From the NCBI RefSeq assembly GCF_001039355.2, contig NW_019775531.1:128553-188552 (forward strand): DNA of 60,000 nucleotides, written 5' to 3'. Of this stretch, positions 58,307-60,000 are shown one piece after another (positions within the stretch are counted from its first letter, which is position 1; each line of letters starts with the position of its first letter). Source of the stretch: Lingula anatina. Lineage: Eukaryota > Brachiopoda > Lingulata > Lingulida > Lingulidae. Below the pieces are notes generated by a model. That model made no database searches, was not told the DNA's origin, and worked only from the letters and a program-made list of their open reading frames with translations. The position numbers were made by a program, and so were the translations under genes.

Positions 58307-59841
58307 AACATTGGCCAAAAAGGTTGTCCCACCCCTGATTCCATGTGCTTTTATTTACAAATTATCAAGTCACCGGTGAAAACTGTTCTAAACAATGCTT
58401 TTTACTCTAGATAACATTACTTACATGATTAATCGTTCAGAAAATACAAGTTATCGGCGAAAAAGGTCTAAATTTCGTGATATTAATTCAAAATTAAAGT
58501 GTGCACCCCCTCAAATCCGGCGTTTCACTTTGAATAACCACAGTGGTATAGAAATGTCGGTTAAACTAAAAAGACACCTCCAAATATCACTAAATTTACT
58601 CAAAATTAGCATTAGGGTGTGCTCGTTAAAGGTCACATGTCTCACAGCGTGTGTGTCTACCGCGTACTGCAATTACAGGTAATGTAAAGATTCACTGTTT
58701 TATGGAACTGTTTTATGTAAATATGCGCGACTCCAATTAGAACACGTGCGTTAAGTGTGTGTAGCTTGGTGGCTGACTTTACCTGTATGCAAAAGTAGCT
58801 CGCCTTATTTGGATGAAAGGGTCTCAGCTTGGTCGCAGACTTCCGTTATCTCTGTTACCCCCCCCCCCCTCCACCATCACCACCCCACCCCTACAGCTTG
58901 GCAGTTAATGCTTAAAATGAGAGCGAGAAACAATAACACAGAATGAATATTTTATTGGGGGGCCTAATATCTGAGATTTATGAAGCTGCTTATAGAGCAA
59001 TCGGTATATGTAATCTACAGGTACTACTCATCTTAATAATTGCAATTTCATAAATAACCTACCTTTTACCATACAGAAATTAATTTAGAATTTGACAGAG
59101 ATATACTAGTGTATGAGAATATATATCTTGTGAAAAAACAATTTTAGAGACGAATGATAGTCGTGCAGATAGACAAATGGGGTCAGTCAAGTGTAAATGC
59201 CCCCAGGCCACCATCCATGGAGAATATTCAGGAGAAGCACCAATTAATTAAAGTGATTAATACATTCATATTTTTTAAGTAGATATTTTATTGTGCAGAT
59301 ATTGATGAACTAATTACTGCCTGAATTATTAATTAGCATTCAAAATGACCTATTTTTACAAGATAAGATGGCGGTCAAAATCTGACCAATTTTTGCAGTG
59401 AAGATATTTTCCTTTAATTGAAATATCAGACCTATAAATATGCACGAAACCAACAAAGGTTGATCATAAAAGGTGTGCAGCTAATGAACTCAAACATTTT
59501 ACTACTTTTCATACTTGAACTAACCCCCCCCCCCCCCCCTTTGTGCACCATAAAAAAAACAACAAAGATCGACTTTTAAAGGTATGCAGCCAATGAACTA
59601 AAACACTTAAGTACTTTTTAATACTTGAACTATCAGGACCTCCCCTCCCAGCAGGCCAACAGAAGTAATTATCATTGTTTTGCTGTCACTATTAACAACA
59701 TGGGGAAACAACAATGAAATATGATTATGTCATGATGCAACTTCTGTGAATATTTGAATTATAGATTCTTCAAACATGGGAAAGCATATATGGTGTTGTT
59801 TGGGCAGTGTTGTTTCAAAGCCATTGGAACAACAGGTAAAC
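58307..59841. other. Region without a recognised exon
   Basis: No Sema-domain exon or other coding segment could be supported on either strand. A diverged direct repeat of about 110 bp lies at about 59452-59632 (units sharing ATGCAGCCAATGAACT-like text and a TACTTGAACTA end). Poly-C runs lie at about 58859-58869 and 59523-59539. Confidence 0.5.
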
Positions 59842-59923
59842 ATGGGTGTGGCAGAGAGGCGATTCACTAGCAGTAAGGCCTTATTTGCAGTGCAGTTTCT
59901 TGTGGTTTTCTTTCAAATAACAG
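59842..59923 (+). CDS. Signal-peptide exon of a gene leaving the window
   Basis: An ATG at 59842 opens a 27-codon frame, MGVAERRFTSSKALFAVQFL then VVFFQIT, and stops in phase 1 at an ACAG/GTAAGG donor. The basic start and hydrophobic core indicate a secretory signal. It is on the opposite strand to the kinase gene, so it is a separate gene. Its product cannot be named. Confidence 0.6.
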
Positions 59924-60000
59924 GTAAGGGTATTTAAAAGAAAATAAGTGCTTTAATTAAAGTTAAATGTCAGTATTTATGGCGTGTTTATGTAATGCAT

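Overview
This is animal nuclear DNA: AT-rich, with short exons split by GT-AG introns of roughly 0.3-3 kb, many microsatellites and decayed transposons of several families (hAT, Tc1/mariner, Penelope-like, small TIR elements). The gene families (expanded SRCR receptors, a three-finger/Ly6 domain, a plexin/MET-like receptor kinase, eIF2B delta) suggest a marine invertebrate such as an amphioxus, ambulacrarian or lophotrochozoan. I cannot narrow it further.

Layout. 1-1430: start of a minus-strand gene that runs off the left edge; only its signal-peptide exon is here. 1431-3700: intergenic, with a truncated hAT transposase. 3709-23185: a complete minus-strand gene for a secreted or GPI-anchored protein with a signal peptide, four SRCR domains and a C-terminal three-finger (Ly6/uPAR-like) domain. 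23186-26519: shared upstream region of a head-to-head gene pair, containing an extra minus-strand signal-peptide exon at 24744-24852. 26520-46709: the plus-strand paralogue with the same twelve-exon plan, carrying a one-base frameshift in SRCR1 and an 8.4 kb insertion in its last intron. That insertion holds the first eight coding exons of EIF2B4 (38607-42890), which then stops without its C-terminus, a SWIM zinc-finger fragment and a 275-base N gap. 47715-57935: the 3' nineteen exons of a minus-strand receptor tyrosine kinase with a plexin-type PSI/IPT ectodomain and a MET-type kinase; its N-terminus is not visible. 59842-59923: the signal-peptide exon of another plus-strand gene that leaves the window.

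Assembly. Single n characters at 5642, 12636, 17427, 38395 and 43447 mark joins. At the first three, the sequence on the left is repeated almost exactly on the right (1.6, 2.1 and about 2.75 kb), which looks like unmerged contig or haplotype ends. Counting each duplicated exon once restores a clean 619-residue frame that matches the plus-strand paralogue exon for exon.

How the genes relate. The three SRCR/three-finger loci share exon 1, intron-1 and upstream sequence, and the two complete ones share an old transposon at the same intron, so they arose by duplication and inversion. SRCR and three-finger domains both act in extracellular recognition, so surface receptors of immune type are a reasonable but unproven reading. 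The kinase gene and EIF2B4 appear to be unrelated neighbours.
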